Shown piece after piece: positions 25,875 to 34,751 of a DNA stretch of 64,000 bases (position 1 is the first letter of the stretch; the number at the start of each line of letters is the position of its first letter). The notes under the pieces were generated by a model. That model saw only the letters and a list, made by a program, of their open reading frames with translations. It was not told the origin of the DNA and did no database searches. Location: NCBI RefSeq assembly GCF_900129245.1, contig NZ_FQUT01000001.1, forward strand, positions 310,001 to 374,000. Direction: 5' to 3'. The position numbers and the translations under genes were made by a program. This DNA is from Chryseobacterium arachidis (lineage in GTDB: Bacteria > Bacteroidota > Bacteroidia > Flavobacteriales > Weeksellaceae).

Positions 25875-25943
25875 TTGAACTTTTTTACAAAGTATAATTG
25901 AGCTTTTTTGCAAAGTCGGACTTTCATTTCTGATCTAATTTTG
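25875..25943 (+). promoter_or_regulatory. Direct-repeat operator and promoter of the aldehyde dehydrogenase gene
   Basis: Two 23-bp direct repeats abut: TTGAACTTTTTTACAAAGT (start 25875) and TTGAGCTTTTTTGCAAAGT (start 25898). They end 15 nt before the -7 box TAATTTTG (25936-25943), 18 nt before the ATG. Adjacent direct repeats about two helical turns apart suit an AraC-type activator, and one is encoded just downstream at 27440. Confidence 0.55.
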
Positions 25944-25961
25944 TAGTATAAAATTTTAGAA

Positions 25962-27377
25962 ATGAAAACAGTAGACAAAATTTACATCAATGGCGAATTT
26001 GTAAAGCCACACGGAACAGAAGTTTTAGATTTGATAAATCCTTCGGATCATCAAAAGATCGGTGAGGTAATTCTTGCAGATGAATGGGATACCAGAAACG
26101 CAATTGCAGCCGCAAAAGAAGCTTTTAAAACTTTTTCAAAATCAACGGTTGATGAGCGGATAGAATATCTTGAAAGGCTGAAGAATGCCGTGCAGAAAAG
26201 AGAAAAAGATCTTACGGATATCATGATTCAGGAATATGGAGGAACGTTTCAGTTTTGTTCAGTAAGCAATCAATATACAGGCAGCTGGTTCGATACAATG
26301 ATTGCAGCAATCAGAACTTTTGAGTTCGAAAAAAATATTAATAACTCAACTGTTGTTTTGCAGCCGGTAGGAGTTGTCGGAATTATCACGCCGTGGAATG
26401 CCAGCAACAGCTCTGTTTGCAGTAAGGTTGCTACTGCGATTGCTGCCGGATGTACTGTTGTGATCAAACCCAGTGAAATGAGCAGTTTACAGACTCAGGT
26501 TTTAATGGAAGCCTTTCACGATGCGGGGTTGCCTAAAGGAATCATCAACTTTGTAACAGGCTTAGGAAATGTGGTAGGAACAGAGCTTACCCATAACCCG
26601 GATATTTCAAAGATATCATTTACAGGCTCTACGGCGGTAGGAAAAATTATTGCTAAAACCGCTGTGGATACCATGAAAAGAGTAACGCTGGAACTTGGAG
26701 GAAAATCTCCTAATATTATTCTAGATGATACCAATCTTGAAGAAGTTATTCCAACTGCAGTCTTTGGCGCTTATATGAACAGCGGACAGGCCTGTATTGC
26801 ACCGACAAGGCTATTGGTTCCTGAAAGTAAGCTGGAAGAAGTGAATGCTATTGCCAAAGCTGCCGCAGAAAAAGTAATCGTAGGAATGCCGGAAAATCCC
26901 GATACCAATGTCGGTCCGATGGTCAGTGTAAAGCAGTTTGAAAGAGTGCAGAATTACATCAGAATCGGATTGGAAGAAGGAGCAACCCTATTAGCAGGAG
27001 GAGTAGGGAAACCGGAAGGTCTGGAAGCGGGAAACTTTGTAAAAGCGACCATTTTTACGAATGTGAATAATAAAATGAGAATCGCTCAGGAAGAAATTTT
27101 CGGGCCTGTATTATCAATTATTCCTTACAAAACGGAAGAGGAAGCTATCGAGATTGCTAATGATACACCTTACGGTTTGGCGGCCTACATCAGTTCGGAA
27201 GATCCTGAAAGAGCGAAGAAAGTTGCTTCCCAGATAGATGCTGGAAGAGTCTGTATCAACGGGTTCCGTCATGATCCTATGCTGCCTTTCGGTGGTTTCA
27301 AGCAGTCAGGAATTGGCAGGGAATACGGAGTATATGGCTTAGATGCTTATCTTGAAGCCAAAGCGATTCTGAAATAA
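25962..27377 (+). CDS. NAD(P)-dependent aldehyde dehydrogenase
   Basis: The 471-residue enzyme is an ALDH-superfamily oxidoreductase converting aldehydes to acids. Key residues are N146 (TPWNASN), K169 (VIKPSE), the NAD-binding FTGSTAVGK (220-228), E244 (LELGGKSPN) and the catalytic C278 (SGQACIAPTR), followed by EEIFGPVLS and PFGGFKQSG. It lacks a signal peptide. The specific substrate cannot be read from sequence. It lies 62 nt upstream of an AraC-type regulator on the same strand, with a direct-repeat operator in front, so it is probably induced by its substrate through that regulator. Confidence 0.92.
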   Translation: MKTVDKIYINGEFVKPHGTEVLDLINPSDHQKIGEVILADEWDTRNAIAAAKEAFKTFSKSTVDERIEYLERLKNAVQKREKDLTDIMIQEYGGTFQFCSVSNQYTGSWFDTMIAAIRTFEFEKNINNSTVVLQPVGVVGIITPWNASNSSVCSKVATAIAAGCTVVIKPSEMSSLQTQVLMEAFHDAGLPKGIINFVTGLGNVVGTELTHNPDISKISFTGSTAVGKIIAKTAVDTMKRVTLELGGKSPNIILDDTNLEEVIPTAVFGAYMNSGQACIAPTRLLVPESKLEEVNAIAKAAAEKVIVGMPENPDTNVGPMVSVKQFERVQNYIRIGLEEGATLLAGGVGKPEGLEAGNFVKATIFTNVNNKMRIAQEEIFGPVLSIIPYKTEEEAIEIANDTPYGLAAYISSEDPERAKKVASQIDAGRVCINGFRHDPMLPFGGFKQSGIGREYGVYGLDAYLEAKAILK

Positions 27378-27439
27378 TAATTTGTAAATTTGATAAAGCG
27401 TTGTTGCAGAAATAGCGCTTTATTTTATTCTAATAGAAA

Positions 27440-28237
27440 ATGGAAAAGTCAGATATTGTCTATTCGTGTTATCATGAAATGAGCAGGAAAGGGGAAAATT
27501 TTGTTCCTCAGCATACGATTTCTTACCAGCTGTCGGGAAGCTTTATGCTGGCAGACGGAAAAGACAGCTATAGAGCCGAAGAAGGACATTTCAATCTGAT
27601 CCGTAAAAATCAGTTGGTAAAATTTGTAAAATACCCTCCTGAAAACGGAGTTTTTGAAAGTCTTAATATCTATCTTAGTGAAGAGGTATTGCGGAATGCT
27701 GCCAAAGAATACGAGTTATCGATGGATCATTTTGAGGTTGTAAAGCCTATGGTTCCGATACCGATGAATGAGGTTCTGACAAATTATGTCAACGGACTAA
27801 AAAGTATTCTTGAAGTTAAAAGTCTGCTGACCAGAGATCTGATCGATTTAAAAATAAAAGAATTACTCCTGATCCTGCTAAGGCTTCAGCCTGAATTGAA
27901 AAATATTCTTTTTGATTTTTCAGAACCACATAAAATAGATCTCGAAGCATTTATGAATCAGAATTATAAATATAACGTGAATCTGGAACGTTTTGCCTAT
28001 CTCACAGGAAGAAGTCTGGCGACATTCAAACGGGATTTTGAAAAAGTATTTCATACTTCCCCTCACAAATGGATTTTGCAGAAAAGGTTAACTGAAGCTC
28101 ATTTTCTGATCAAAGAAAAAAGAAATCTGCCATCGGATATTTTTGTGGATCTAGGTTTTGAAGACCTTTCGCATTTTTCTTATGCATTTAAAAAGTATTT
28201 TGGATACAGTCCGACAAAAATCACTGAAAAGGTATAA
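27440..28237 (+). CDS. AraC-family transcriptional regulator
   Basis: The 265-residue protein has an N-terminal cupin-like sensing region (HTISYQLSGSFMLADGKDSY, about 24-43) and a C-terminal double helix-turn-helix (about 170-265), with LERFAYLTGRSLATFKRDFE and DIFVDLGFEDLSHFSYAFKKYFGYSP as its two recognition units. The second contains the AraC signature F-x-x-x-S-x-F-x-x-x-F-K-x-x-F-G. It is likely the regulator of the adjacent aldehyde dehydrogenase gene. It is also one candidate for the three-promoter stress motif described at 34385, 37573 and 43003, though nothing but family type supports that. Confidence 0.9.
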   Translation: MEKSDIVYSCYHEMSRKGENFVPQHTISYQLSGSFMLADGKDSYRAEEGHFNLIRKNQLVKFVKYPPENGVFESLNIYLSEEVLRNAAKEYELSMDHFEVVKPMVPIPMNEVLTNYVNGLKSILEVKSLLTRDLIDLKIKELLLILLRLQPELKNILFDFSEPHKIDLEAFMNQNYKYNVNLERFAYLTGRSLATFKRDFEKVFHTSPHKWILQKRLTEAHFLIKEKRNLPSDIFVDLGFEDLSHFSYAFKKYFGYSPTKITEKV

Positions 28238-28569
28238 TTGATTTTACATTGGGCGCATGTAATTTGATATCATTCTTCTGCTGAAATGGATTACTGATTC
28301 TTAGTCATTGCTGATAACTAAACAATACTAAAATTAAAAAATAAGTAAAAGAGTTTCATCACAGATGCATCAAAAGGATTCGGGAGATTATAAGCTGAAG
28401 CACTCGACCATCAACCCATCACAGAGACTGTTGTTTGGTAGGATTATTTATCATATTGTAAATGAGCTGTATACTGAAAGAATGAAATGTATTCAGGATT
28501 GGAAAAAGAAGGTATTGCTGCATACGGGCATTAAAAAGTTTTGTAAATTAGTATTAAAAATATTAGCCT
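28238..28569. other. Gap between the AraC gene and an alpha/beta hydrolase gene
   Basis: The 332-nt gap holds no convincing gene. An 82-codon frame starting at 28365 overlaps the hydrolase start and lacks a ribosome-binding context or recognisable protein. No terminator or repeat stands out. Confidence 0.4.
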
Positions 28570-29400
28570 ATGAAAACATCATTAACAGCAGAAACTCAGT
28601 TTGCAGAAATTAACAATGGTAAGATTGCCTACAGAAAATTCGGAGAAGGATCACCTTTGTTTTTTGTTAATCGGTTCAGGGGAATCATGGATACCTGGGA
28701 TCCCTTATTTATAGACTCTCTTGCAGAAAAAAATACGGTTATTCTTTTTGATTATCCCGGAATCGGAAGCTCGGAGGGGGAACTGCCTCTGGATATCGTT
28801 GAGGTGGCAAAAACTGTCCCTGCATTGGCAGATTATCTTGGAATAGATAAATTTAATGTTTTGGGCTGGTCATACGGCGGATTGGTCGCTCAGGCAGTTA
28901 CTTTCCAAAATCAGGAACGTGTGCAGAACACTATTTTAATAGGAACAAATCCTCCGGGGGAAAATGCGATTCCGATAGAACAGGTATTTTTTGATCATGC
29001 CTTAAAGCCTGTTAATGATCTGGAAGACGAATATTATCTGTTCTTTGAGCCGGCTTCCGAAAAAAGCAGAAAAGCAGCTCAGGAATCTCACGACAGAATA
29101 GGGAAGAGATTAGACAGCTCTTTAATTCCCGCAAATCAGGAGATTTTTGAAAGATATATTGCAGGATCTGGAACCATGCGGGAAGACCGTTGGAATTTCC
29201 GCGAAAGTTATAAGACCTTAAAATCTAAAGTTCTGGTGGTTTCAGGGGACCATGATATCAGTTTTGCTACCGAAAACTGGATGCCATTGTTAAGAAATGC
29301 GCCGACGATGCAGCACATCATTCTGAATGATGCCGGGCACGCACCACAACATGAACATCCGGAACTTACGGCAGGATACATCAATCTCTTCCTGAAATAG
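28570..29400 (+). CDS. Alpha/beta hydrolase
   Basis: The 276-residue protein has the alpha/beta-hydrolase fold. The nucleophile is S101 in LGWSYGGLV, the acid is in VVSGDHDISF (about residue 226) and the histidine is in NDAGHAPQHEHPE (about 257). The oxyanion loop after the first strand is NRFRG rather than the usual HG, as in a subgroup acting on small esters or lactones. No signal peptide. Substrate unknown. It is convergent with the next hydrolase gene, sharing a terminator. Confidence 0.85.
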   Translation: MKTSLTAETQFAEINNGKIAYRKFGEGSPLFFVNRFRGIMDTWDPLFIDSLAEKNTVILFDYPGIGSSEGELPLDIVEVAKTVPALADYLGIDKFNVLGWSYGGLVAQAVTFQNQERVQNTILIGTNPPGENAIPIEQVFFDHALKPVNDLEDEYYLFFEPASEKSRKAAQESHDRIGKRLDSSLIPANQEIFERYIAGSGTMREDRWNFRESYKTLKSKVLVVSGDHDISFATENWMPLLRNAPTMQHIILNDAGHAPQHEHPELTAGYINLFLK

Positions 29401-29428
29401 AATTTTCGCCCCTTATGAGAAAAAAACA

Positions 29429-29458
29429 AACGCAGAAAGTAATTCCTTCTGCGTTTTT
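29429..29458. terminator. Bidirectional intrinsic terminator
   Basis: AACGCAGAA and TTCTGCGTT arms with a 9-nt loop, followed by T on the plus strand and preceded by A-rich sequence. It separates two convergent hydrolase genes. Confidence 0.8.
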
Positions 29459-29489
29459 AGTAATATTAGGGTCTTACTAAGGCTTGGAT

Positions 29490-30311
29490 TTAAGCTTCAA
29501 TAAACTCTAAAAGATCTTTATTAATTGTCTCGTGCTCTGTCGTCGGCATTCCGTGAGGGAAACCTGGGTAAGTAATTAATTTCCCGTTTTTCAATAATTT
29601 AATTGATTTTAATGCAGCATTGGCAATTGGAACGATCTGGTCATCCTCGCCATGCATTACCAAAACCGGAATTTCTACAGATTTCAAATCTTCTGTAAAA
29701 TCAGTTTCAGAAAAAGCTTTTACTCCATCATAATGAGCGACAATTCCCCCCATCATTCCCTGTCTCCACCAGTTTCTCTGCACACCTTCTTTTATTTTTG
29801 CGCCTTCTCTGTTATATCCATAGAAAGGGAAAGTAAGATCGATGTAAAACTGATTTCTATTGTTCAGTGTCTGTTCTCTGATATCATCAAAAACAGACAT
29901 CGGAACGCCATCAGGATTGCTTTCACTTTGAACCATAATCGGTGGAACCGCACTGATTAAAACTGCTTTTTTGGCTCTTCCTTTGGCATATTTGTTAACG
30001 TAACGGATCACTTCACCACCTCCAGTAGAGTGACCGATGTGAATCACATCTTTTAAATCTAAAAACTCAACAAGCTCTGCAGCATCAGAAGCGTATTGCT
30101 CAATCGTGTGATTGTAAATATTCTGGCTGGATCTTCCGTGGCCTCTTCTGTCGTGTGCAATAACTCTGTACCCTCTCTGAAGGAAGAAAATCACCTGTGC
30201 ATCCCAATCGTCTGAAGATAGTGGCCATCCGTGGTGAAACATTAATACCGGTCCTTCACCTTGATCTTTGTAAAAAATTTCTGTTCCGTCTTTTAATTTT
30301 AGTGTACTCAT
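29490..30311 (-). CDS. Alpha/beta hydrolase, chloroperoxidase/arylesterase-like
   Basis: The 273-residue protein resembles the cofactor-free haloperoxidase/arylesterase group. It has HHGWPLSSDDWD at the oxyanion loop, HDRRGHGRSSQ, the nucleophile S95 in GHSTGGGE, the acid in MHGEDDQIVP (about 226) and the histidine in YPGFPHGMP (about 253). G-H-S-T-G-G-G is diagnostic of this group. These enzymes act as esterases, and show perhydrolase activity in vitro. It has its own promoter about 65 nt upstream. Confidence 0.88.
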   Translation of the reverse strand: MSTLKLKDGTEIFYKDQGEGPVLMFHHGWPLSSDDWDAQVIFFLQRGYRVIAHDRRGHGRSSQNIYNHTIEQYASDAAELVEFLDLKDVIHIGHSTGGGEVIRYVNKYAKGRAKKAVLISAVPPIMVQSESNPDGVPMSVFDDIREQTLNNRNQFYIDLTFPFYGYNREGAKIKEGVQRNWWRQGMMGGIVAHYDGVKAFSETDFTEDLKSVEIPVLVMHGEDDQIVPIANAALKSIKLLKNGKLITYPGFPHGMPTTEHETINKDLLEFIEA

Positions 30312-30374
30312 TTTGTTTAAATTTTTAATGTTTGTGATTAATTTTATTTGATAGTTGTTCTGTCTTTACTTTAG

Positions 30375-30382
30375 CAAATGTA
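30375..30382 (-). promoter_or_regulatory. -7 box of the chloroperoxidase-like gene
   Basis: TACATTTG on the minus strand matches TAnnTTTG, about 65 nt upstream of the ATG at 30311. No clear -33 TTG was found. Confidence 0.4.
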
Positions 30383-30605
30383 GGGCAGATAAAGCAGGTA
30401 GAAATTAATTTAGTTTAATTTCGTATGCCTGATTGCTTTTTTTGTAATTAATTGTTAAACTTAAATATGTTATGTTTAAAAATCTTTTTTCTACTTCCGC
30501 TTATATAAAAGTTTAAATAAGTTTAAATCGAAGAGATGAAAGTATTTATCTTGGCCCGTTAAAGAAAATTTTTGTAAACTTTATCTTTAAGATTTAGTTG
30601 GGCTA

Positions 30606-31478
30606 TTAGCCTTTCCAGCCTTGTAAGAATTCCAGCAGCAACGCATTTACTTTATCAGGACGTTCTTCATGAGGAAGATGTCCACATTGTTCAATAGATA
30701 CTGCTTTTAAATTAGTCGCCATCTCTGCCCAGATTTTTGGCATATCAAACATTTTTCCCACAGCACCGAAGTTCTCACCCCAAAGTGCCAGTGTCGGACA
30801 TTCTATTTTGATATGAGCATCTTCTTTATCCTGCTCTAGATCTATTGCATTAGCTCTGTAATCTGCCATCGCGCCTCGAACTGCCCCGGGAGAGCGGTAT
30901 GCCTGTACATAAGTATGAAATGCTTCTCCGGAGATCGTGGAAGGGTCATAGGTCCAGTCGGAGAAAAACCATCTCAGCCATTGCTCCTCTTTTCCGGAGA
31001 TAAGAACTTCCGGCAAATCGGGAACAAGATGGAACAGAAAGAACCAATAGGCTTTTGCGACTTCAGCATTCAGATCCCTGGCAACAATACGGGTGGGTAC
31101 ATTGTCCATCACAACCAATCTGTCTACACGTTCAGGATGGTCTTTGGCAAGCCGGGTGGCTACACGGGCACCACGGTCATGGCCTACAAGAGCAATTTTA
31201 TCTATTCCCAGTTCGTCCAATAAAGCGATAATGTCATTGGCCATATTCCTTTTATCGTAGCCGGTTGCGGGTTTATCTGTCTCACCATAGCCACGAAGGT
31301 CGGGTGCTATTATCCGGTATTTTTTGCTGAGTACCGGTATTTGATATCTCCATGCATAATTGGTTTCGGGAAAACCATGGAGGAGGACAACGGGAGCGCC
31401 TTCGCCAGTGTCTATGTAATTTTGGCGGATGCCATTGGCATAAAGTGTATGGTTGATATTTAGTCTTTTAGTATCCAT
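30606..31478 (-). CDS. Haloacetate dehalogenase-like alpha/beta hydrolase
   Basis: The 290-residue enzyme has an aspartate nucleophile (D101 in GHDRGARVATRL), HGFPETNYAW at the oxyanion loop and a histidine in EQCGHLPHEE (about 267). G-H-D-R-G-x-R-V-A is shared with fluoroacetate/haloacetate dehalogenases and with epoxide hydrolases. The segment YWFFLFH replaces the H-W pair that binds halide in fluoroacetate dehalogenases; W is retained and H is Y. This makes true defluorinase activity uncertain. An epoxide hydrolase is the main alternative. Confidence 0.75.
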   Translation of the reverse strand: MDTKRLNINHTLYANGIRQNYIDTGEGAPVVLLHGFPETNYAWRYQIPVLSKKYRIIAPDLRGYGETDKPATGYDKRNMANDIIALLDELGIDKIALVGHDRGARVATRLAKDHPERVDRLVVMDNVPTRIVARDLNAEVAKAYWFFLFHLVPDLPEVLISGKEEQWLRWFFSDWTYDPSTISGEAFHTYVQAYRSPGAVRGAMADYRANAIDLEQDKEDAHIKIECPTLALWGENFGAVGKMFDMPKIWAEMATNLKAVSIEQCGHLPHEERPDKVNALLLEFLQGWKG

Positions 31479-31567
31479 TTTACTTATTTAAAATAAAAAA
31501 ATAATCAAATTTTTATTGATAACATGTTCATTAATGCTGTGTAGATTTATTTATCTGAAAGACTAAA

Positions 31568-32083
31568 TCATCCTGCATTCTCTCTAATTAATTCAATCAA
31601 ATCCTGAGCGCCACCATTGAATTTATTTCCGTTAACGAAGAAAGAAGGCGTTCCGTTTACTCCGCTTACAATTCCGCTTTCTAAATCCGAATCTACTTTT
31701 TCTTCCAGTTCGGTTTTCTGTATATCTTCTTTAAATTGAGAAATATTTAAGCCTATTTTTTCTGCAAGCTCAAATAAGAATAGTTCATTCAGAGATCCCT
31801 GGTTTTCGTAGATCGCATCGTGCATTTCCCAGAATTTTCCCTGAAGATTGGCTGCTTCAGCTGCAATGGCGGCAGGTCTTGCGTATTGATGCATTTCCGA
31901 CAAAGGAAAATTCCTGAAAACAAATTTTACCTGACTTCCGAATTCTTTCATTAATTCTTTCAAAACAGGATAAGCGGCTCCGCAATACGGACATTGATAA
32001 TCGCCGTATTCTACAATTACAAGGTCGGCGTTGTCGTTACCTTGGGCGTGGTCAGTTGTGCTGACTGATGGTTTTAGTGACAT
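31568..32083 (-). CDS. DsbA-family thiol oxidoreductase without signal peptide
   Basis: The 171-residue thioredoxin-fold protein carries the active site C31-P-Y-C34 (YGDYQCPYCGAAYP), the helical insert and the cis-Pro loop GVNGTPSFFVNG (about 143-154). It matches the DSBA-like thioredoxin group. No signal peptide is seen, unlike classic DsbA, so it is probably cytoplasmic. It is the last gene of the bicupin operon, 2 nt after the peroxiredoxin gene, and may reduce or partner that peroxiredoxin. Confidence 0.87.
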   Translation of the reverse strand: MSLKPSVSTTDHAQGNDNADLVIVEYGDYQCPYCGAAYPVLKELMKEFGSQVKFVFRNFPLSEMHQYARPAAIAAEAANLQGKFWEMHDAIYENQGSLNELFLFELAEKIGLNISQFKEDIQKTELEEKVDSDLESGIVSGVNGTPSFFVNGNKFNGGAQDLIELIRENAG

Positions 32084-32085
32084 AA

Positions 32086-32547
32086 TTATTTTGTGTTAAG
32101 ATTTTCTAAAGCATCTAATATTCCGTCTGCGCCGGGATTGATGGCGGTAGGAGACAGGTAGCTCCATTCGATGATGCCATCTTTGTTAATGACGAATAAT
32201 GCGCGTTTGCATTCTCCTTCCTCATCATCGTAAACGCCGTATTTTTTTGCTGTTTCTCCTTTTGCTTCAAAGTCGGCCAACAATGGGAAATGTAAGTTTC
32301 TGGATTGTGAAAAAGCAAGATGACACCATTTGCTGTCCACAGAGATTCCAAAGAGTTCTGCGTCATATTTATGGAAGAACTTCAAAGTTTCGTTGTATAA
32401 AGCCATCTGGTCGCTGCAAACCGGACTCCAGTCTGCGGGATAGAAAGCGAGGATGACATTTCTTTCTTTAAATTCTGATAAAGTGACTTTCTGGTCTGGT
32501 GTTGCAAACAATGTAAAATCGGGAGCAACTGTGCCTTTTTGTAACAT
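32086..32547 (-). CDS. Peroxiredoxin (AhpC/TSA family)
   Basis: The 153-residue protein reduces peroxides with a peroxidatic cysteine at C44 (FYPADWSPVCSDQ, with S for the usual T of P-x-x-x-T-x-x-C). Other cysteines at 74 (SKWCHLAF) and 112 (GECKRAL) could resolve the sulfenic acid. The short length without the C-terminal arm of typical 2-Cys enzymes suggests an AhpE/1-Cys-like or atypical type. It lies between a DUF1275 gene (5-nt gap) and a DsbA-like gene (2-nt gap), so the operon combines peroxide removal and thiol chemistry. Confidence 0.87.
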   Translation of the reverse strand: MLQKGTVAPDFTLFATPDQKVTLSEFKERNVILAFYPADWSPVCSDQMALYNETLKFFHKYDAELFGISVDSKWCHLAFSQSRNLHFPLLADFEAKGETAKKYGVYDDEEGECKRALFVINKDGIIEWSYLSPTAINPGADGILDALENLNTK

Positions 32548-32552
32548 AATAT

Positions 32553-33245
32553 TTAGTTTTTAGGTGTTATTGAATTGAAAATTAATCCTCTACAAGTTAG
32601 CAATAAAACTGCAGGTAAAAGCAAAATCCAATTTTTCAATATACTTAGTAAGAAGGGAGCCGTGACAGCGCCTGACAAAAATCCCATCCATAAGAGCAGC
32701 AAATGAACTGCATTGGCTTTAGATTGATTTTTTTCATCTCTGTCATTGCTCATCATAAAGATTGCAGTATTTCTTGCAAGGCTGTTCAAAGTGCCCGTTA
32801 CAAAATCGGTATTTACTTTTTGATGTCCAACGGTTGTTACGATTGTATTCATTATTCCCATCGCAAAACCAAGAATAGCAACGGACGGAATATTACCCAT
32901 TTGGAAACGGTAGTTGATGAATGTATAAAAAATCAAAATTCCCGAAACAATGTAAAAAGCAATCGTTTTAGTGCTGCATTTCTTCCATAATGATAAACAG
33001 GTTCCTGCAAAGATTCCAATTAAGAAACTTCCAATTACTGTGACTGATATAATGATGACTCCATATTTTCCACTGAAAAAAGCCGTTCCCAATTGTGTGG
33101 TATTTCCACTCATAAAGGAAACATAGGTTTTCCATTTGATCAATCCCGTTGCGTCGATATATCCAGCAATGAAGGCTAAAAAGATGGCCAATTTCTCCTG
33201 TACTTTAATTTCTTCGGATGACAGAAGAGATTTTTCCACAATCAA
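32553..33245 (-). CDS. DUF1275 (YoaK) membrane protein, first copy
   Basis: The 230-residue protein has six or seven hydrophobic helices with the DUF1275 hallmarks AFIAGYIDATGLIKW (about 22-36), SFMSGNTTQLG (43-53) and AMGIMNTIVTTVGHQKVNTDFVTGTL (about 125-150, shown here as landmarks). Members are inner-membrane proteins of unknown transport or anchor role. A second copy lies at 34752. It is coupled to the bicupin gene upstream (5-nt gap). Confidence 0.88.
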   Translation of the reverse strand: MIVEKSLLSSEEIKVQEKLAIFLAFIAGYIDATGLIKWKTYVSFMSGNTTQLGTAFFSGKYGVIIISVTVIGSFLIGIFAGTCLSLWKKCSTKTIAFYIVSGILIFYTFINYRFQMGNIPSVAILGFAMGIMNTIVTTVGHQKVNTDFVTGTLNSLARNTAIFMMSNDRDEKNQSKANAVHLLLLWMGFLSGAVTAPFLLSILKNWILLLPAVLLLTCRGLIFNSITPKN

Positions 33246-33250
33246 AACCG

Positions 33251-34300
33251 TTATTTTTCAGGTTGAATAAATACTTTCTTCGAAGGAAATTTTTCAATTT
33301 CGCCTTCCTTCAAACCAAAATTCGTGATGACAACATCTTTCGGATTTCCAGCCAGCCATTCGCTCAGATCAATGGATTCATAAGTTCCGCTATTAAATCC
33401 AATTAAAACTTTGCAAACCTTATCGCCTGTATTTTTGATATAATGTCCGGCTCCCATCGGAACATAACCTACATCTCCCGCACTAAACTGTTCGGTAACA
33501 ATCGTACCTTCCGCTAAGAAAACCGACATTTCTGCCTGTCCGGAAATAAAATACTGCCATTCATCAGCGTTCGGATGCCAGTGCATTTCTCTTAAAGCGC
33601 CGGGTTGAAGTTCTAGAATAGAACCAGCCATTGTTTTGCTGATAGGAAATTCTTTACTCGTTACCAATCTTTGCAAACCACCTCCGGGAATGATTCTCGG
33701 CTGTTGAGAATGCAAAGGATAACGGTGAAGATTGGTTAATTCAATATCAGATTCTTCAGGTCTTGCTGTGGCATTGAAAGATAATTCATCCGGAACAATT
33801 CCTGCTGCGAAATAGACTTCTTTTTGTGGTAACGCTGCTACTTCTTCAAGGGTTAAACCTAAGTTCTGAGCGGCAATTTCAGGCGGTACGCTTGAAACAA
33901 AATCTGTAACGCTGAATGTGTGGTCTTCGGAAAAATTACCGTTATCAAAGATCAGAATGAAATGACACTCTTCCGTTCCTGTCGCCTGGATCGAGTGGCC
34001 GTACCCTTTTGGGAAATACCATACATCTCCCGGTTCAAAATTATCGGTATAGCTTTTTCCGTCCGGATGAATAATAGTGGTACGAACGGTTCCCGAAATC
34101 ACATACGCCCATTCTGCGGCATTGGCGTGCCAGTGCAATTCTCTCATACTTCCGGGCTGCAGTCTCATAGAAACTCCGGCAATACCTATTGATGCAGGAA
34201 AATCTTTTACAGAAGCACCTCTTGTAGTTCCTCCGTCATTAGTACGTGGGTTTTGTTTTTCTAACTCGTATTTGAAGCTTAAATTTGAAGTATTCATCAT
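33251..34300 (-). CDS. Bicupin, oxalate decarboxylase family
   Basis: The 349-residue protein consists of two cupin domains. The first has MRELHWHANAAEWAYVISG (metal ligands H, H, E at about 54-61) and GYGHSIQ; the second has LREMHWHPNADEWQYFISG (about 229-247) and GAGHYIK. Both metal sites are complete, as in OxdC-type Mn-dependent oxalate decarboxylases. There is no signal peptide. A second ATG gives start MNTS one codon downstream. It leads an operon with DUF1275, peroxiredoxin and DsbA-like genes and is controlled by promoter motif A at 34348-34413. Oxalate as the substrate is inferred from the family. Confidence 0.88.
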   Translation of the reverse strand: MMNTSNLSFKYELEKQNPRTNDGGTTRGASVKDFPASIGIAGVSMRLQPGSMRELHWHANAAEWAYVISGTVRTTIIHPDGKSYTDNFEPGDVWYFPKGYGHSIQATGTEECHFILIFDNGNFSEDHTFSVTDFVSSVPPEIAAQNLGLTLEEVAALPQKEVYFAAGIVPDELSFNATARPEESDIELTNLHRYPLHSQQPRIIPGGGLQRLVTSKEFPISKTMAGSILELQPGALREMHWHPNADEWQYFISGQAEMSVFLAEGTIVTEQFSAGDVGYVPMGAGHYIKNTGDKVCKVLIGFNSGTYESIDLSEWLAGNPKDVVITNFGLKEGEIEKFPSKKVFIQPEK

Positions 34301-34347
34301 ATTATTTTTTAGTGATTATTATAAGTGTCTGTCTTTAATTTCTATTG

Positions 34348-34413
34348 TAAAACTACTCCTGAATCTGTGATTTTTAAGCTTTCATTCGGTGAACGGGCAA
34401 AATGAGTCGTTGA
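34348..34413 (-). promoter_or_regulatory. Stress promoter motif A (bicupin operon)
   Basis: On the opposite strand TTCGGTGAACGGGCAAAA and, 21 bp on, TCGTTGAG form two direct half-sites (34385-34413). In the gene direction the site ends 29 nt before the -7-like element TAGTTTTACA (34346-34355). The same layout occurs at motifs B and C. Confidence 0.65.
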
Positions 34414-34751
34414 GTTTTATGATATAAAAGACGATGATATTTTTCCGCTCCCGTAGAAGGTATTCTGTTAATAGATTGAAATTTGGTCGGGAGGAGTTCC
34501 GTAGGAACGAACTGATAATTATTGGCACAGGCCGCTCTTAAAGAGTTCTAATGAAGTCTTGTAATTTATATTTTAACGGATAACTCCGAAGAGGTATTTA
34601 ATAAAGTTATTTTTACAAACAAACTGTTTAAAATTAATATTTATTTTTTACCCAATAGGTAGCAGGAAAAACAACTTTGTTTTTAAATAAATGTAAAAGC
34701 TGTCTGGCCACAAAACAGTTGTATTTAAAGAAAATAAAAATTGATTATCCT
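34414..34751. other. Noncoding gap with a short palindrome
   Basis: No gene is visible in this part of the 451-nt gap. GTTCC-GTA-GGAAC at 34496-34508 is a small perfect hairpin in a segment (about 34440-34520) that looks like a degenerate intergenic repeat of the kind common in Flavobacteriia. Confidence 0.35.

Noticed and set aside
28365..28613. 82-codon plus-strand frame before the alpha/beta hydrolase gene
   Set aside because: It overlaps the true start of the 28570 gene by 44 nt, has no recognisable domain and no ribosome-binding context.
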